From Aquimarina sp. (GTDB lineage: Bacteria > Bacteroidota > Bacteroidia > Flavobacteriales > Flavobacteriaceae), in assembly GCA_020628975.1 (NCBI GenBank), contig JAHDEF010000042.1:5482-11338 (forward strand): a DNA stretch of 5,857 nucleotides. The letters run 5' to 3'. Position 1 is the stretch's first letter, and the number at the start of each line of letters is the position of its first letter. The notes under the pieces were generated by a model. That model ran no database searches, had not been told where the DNA came from, and saw nothing but the letters and a program-made list of their open reading frames with translations. Shown in pieces: positions 4,586 through 5,857 of the stretch. A program made the position numbers and the translations under genes.

Positions 4586-5857
4586 ATGAAATTGATCAAA
4601 TTTTTAATAGCCCTACCTATTACTTTAATACTTATTACAAGTTGTAATTCACAAAATAAAAAATCGATGGAGCACGAATTTACCAATGATCTCATTAATG
4701 AAACTAGCCCATACTTATTACAACATGCTCACAATCCAGTAAATTGGAAGCCTTGGAATGATGAAACTTTGGCAGAAGCTAAAAAGGAGCAAAAGTTAAT
4801 GCTTATAAGTATCGGTTATGCAGCTTGTCATTGGTGTCATGTTATGGAACACGAAAGTTTCGAAGATTCAACTGTAGCAGCGGTAATGAATAAAAACTAT
4901 ATCAATATTAAGATTGATCGAGAAGAGCGCCCTGATATTGACCAAGTATACATGAGTGCCGTACAACTAATGACTAAAAGCGGTGGGTGGCCATTAAATG
5001 TAGTAGCCTTACCTGATGGAAGACCTGTTTGGGGAGGTACTTATTTTCCGAAGAATGACTGGATGGCTGCTTTAGGTCAAATTCAAAAAATTTATGAAGA
5101 TGATCCCAAAAAACTAGTGGAATATGCCGATCAACTTGCTAGTGGTATGGAATTGGTGAGTATTGTAAAGCCTAATGAAGATGCTATCGCATTTACTCTT
5201 GAGACACTCGATAAAGGAGTTCGAACTTGGTCTCAAAAATTCGATTATATTAAAGGAGGTTTAAATTACGCACCGAAATTTATGATGCCTACTAATTATC
5301 ATTTTTTATTGCGATATGCACATCAAACAGCCAATGAAGATTTAATGAAGTATGTAATTCATACGCTCGATCAAATTTCTTATGGCGGTGTTTATGATCA
5401 CGTAGGTGGTGGTTTTTCGCGTTATTCAGTCGATGAAAAATGGCACGTTCCGCATTTTGAAAAAATGCTATATGACAATGGGCAATTAGTAAGTTTGTAT
5501 GCCGATGCTTACTTAGTAACTAAAAACCCATGGTACAAGCAAGTGGTAGAAGAAACTTTAGGTTTTGTAGAAAGAGAGCTCATGAGCGAAGAAGGCGTAT
5601 TTTATTCTTCTTTAGATGCGGATAGTTTAGATGAAAATAATCATTTAGAAGAAGGGGCATTTTATGTTTGGAAGGCTAATGAATTGAAAGATTTACTAGG
5701 AGATGACTTTCCATTATTTCAAGATTATTATAATATAAACCCGTATGGTCTTTGGGAAAATGAAAATTATGTATTAATTCGAAGTGAAGCTGATGAAGAC
5801 TTTCTCAAAAAGCATAAAATATCAGAAGAAGACTTCTTCACAAATCAAAAGTCTTGG
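4586..5857 (+). CDS. DUF255/YyaL/SPATA20-type thioredoxin-domain protein with lipoprotein leader (3' partial)
   Basis: The frame is open from ATG 4586 to the right edge, giving 424 residues; full members have roughly 670-690, so about the last third is missing. Residues 1-20 are a lipoprotein signal peptide: two Lys, a hydrophobic core and lipobox LITSC with Cys20 as the lipidation site. A DsbH/DUF255 thioredoxin domain follows: ETSPYLLQHAHNPVNW (39-54), the redox motif C81-H-W-C84, DREERPDID (111-119) and GGWPLNVVALPDGRP (133-147). Then comes the helical (alpha/alpha)6-barrel-like part, with DHVGGGFSRYSVD (271-283), WHVPHFEKMLYDN (286-298), SLDADS (342-347) and EGAFYVW (356-362). The biochemical role of the family is not well established; a redox or sugar-related role is suggested only by the folds. 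The 10-nt gap to the serine hydrolase suggests co-transcription, and both products are predicted to leave the cytoplasm. No frameshift is seen. Confidence 0.92.
   Translation, partial: MKLIKFLIALPITLILITSCNSQNKKSMEHEFTNDLINETSPYLLQHAHNPVNWKPWNDETLAEAKKEQKLMLISIGYAACHWCHVMEHESFEDSTVAAVMNKNYINIKIDREERPDIDQVYMSAVQLMTKSGGWPLNVVALPDGRPVWGGTYFPKNDWMAALGQIQKIYEDDPKKLVEYADQLASGMELVSIVKPNEDAIAFTLETLDKGVRTWSQKFDYIKGGLNYAPKFMMPTNYHFLLRYAHQTANEDLMKYVIHTLDQISYGGVYDHVGGGFSRYSVDEKWHVPHFEKMLYDNGQLVSLYADAYLVTKNPWYKQVVEETLGFVERELMSEEGVFYSSLDADSLDENNHLEEGAFYVWKANELKDLLGDDFPLFQDYYNINPYGLWENENYVLIRSEADEDFLKKHKISEEDFFTNQKSW

Overview
The window looks like a chromosomal housekeeping segment from an AT-rich member of the Bacteroidota, most likely family Flavobacteriaceae. 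The clues are strong A/T codon bias, the absence of Shine-Dalgarno sequences before the starts, at least one TAnnTTTG-type -7 element, two adjacent OmpH/Skp-type coding regions ahead of murI (an order known from flavobacteria), and a double-domain Nfu protein. All genes are on the + strand. I see no tRNA, rRNA, mobile element or CRISPR array.

Region 1 (1-1587) is envelope biogenesis. It holds the charged coiled-coil tail of a gene cut by the left edge (probably the first of two OmpH/Skp paralogues), a complete periplasmic OmpH/Skp chaperone, a strong intrinsic terminator, and glutamate racemase (murI), whose ATG lies only about 12 nt after the terminator T-tract. Region 2 (1588-2084) holds a small exported protein of unknown function, 81 aa, followed by another clear terminator. 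Region 3 (2085-3342) holds a Nfu-type iron-sulfur carrier with two tandem N-terminal domains and a CxxC domain, then a dodecin-family protein that appears to lack the flavin-stacking Trp and the Gln of studied dodecins. Between them is a perfect 11-bp inverted repeat with a wide loop. A third strong terminator follows dodecin. Region 4 (3478-5857) is a tightly packed pair: an exported class-C-beta-lactamase-like serine hydrolase with unusual second and third motifs, and, after 10 nt, a DUF255/YyaL/SPATA20-type thioredoxin-domain protein with a lipoprotein leader, cut by the right edge.

Terminators divide the window into short transcription units: OmpH pair; murI (possibly with the small exported gene); nfu; dodecin; serine hydrolase plus DUF255. 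I find no clear new system. The items most worth a second look are the altered dodecin site, the serine hydrolase motif changes, the long-range inverted repeat, the surface-directed DUF255 protein and the unknown exported protein.
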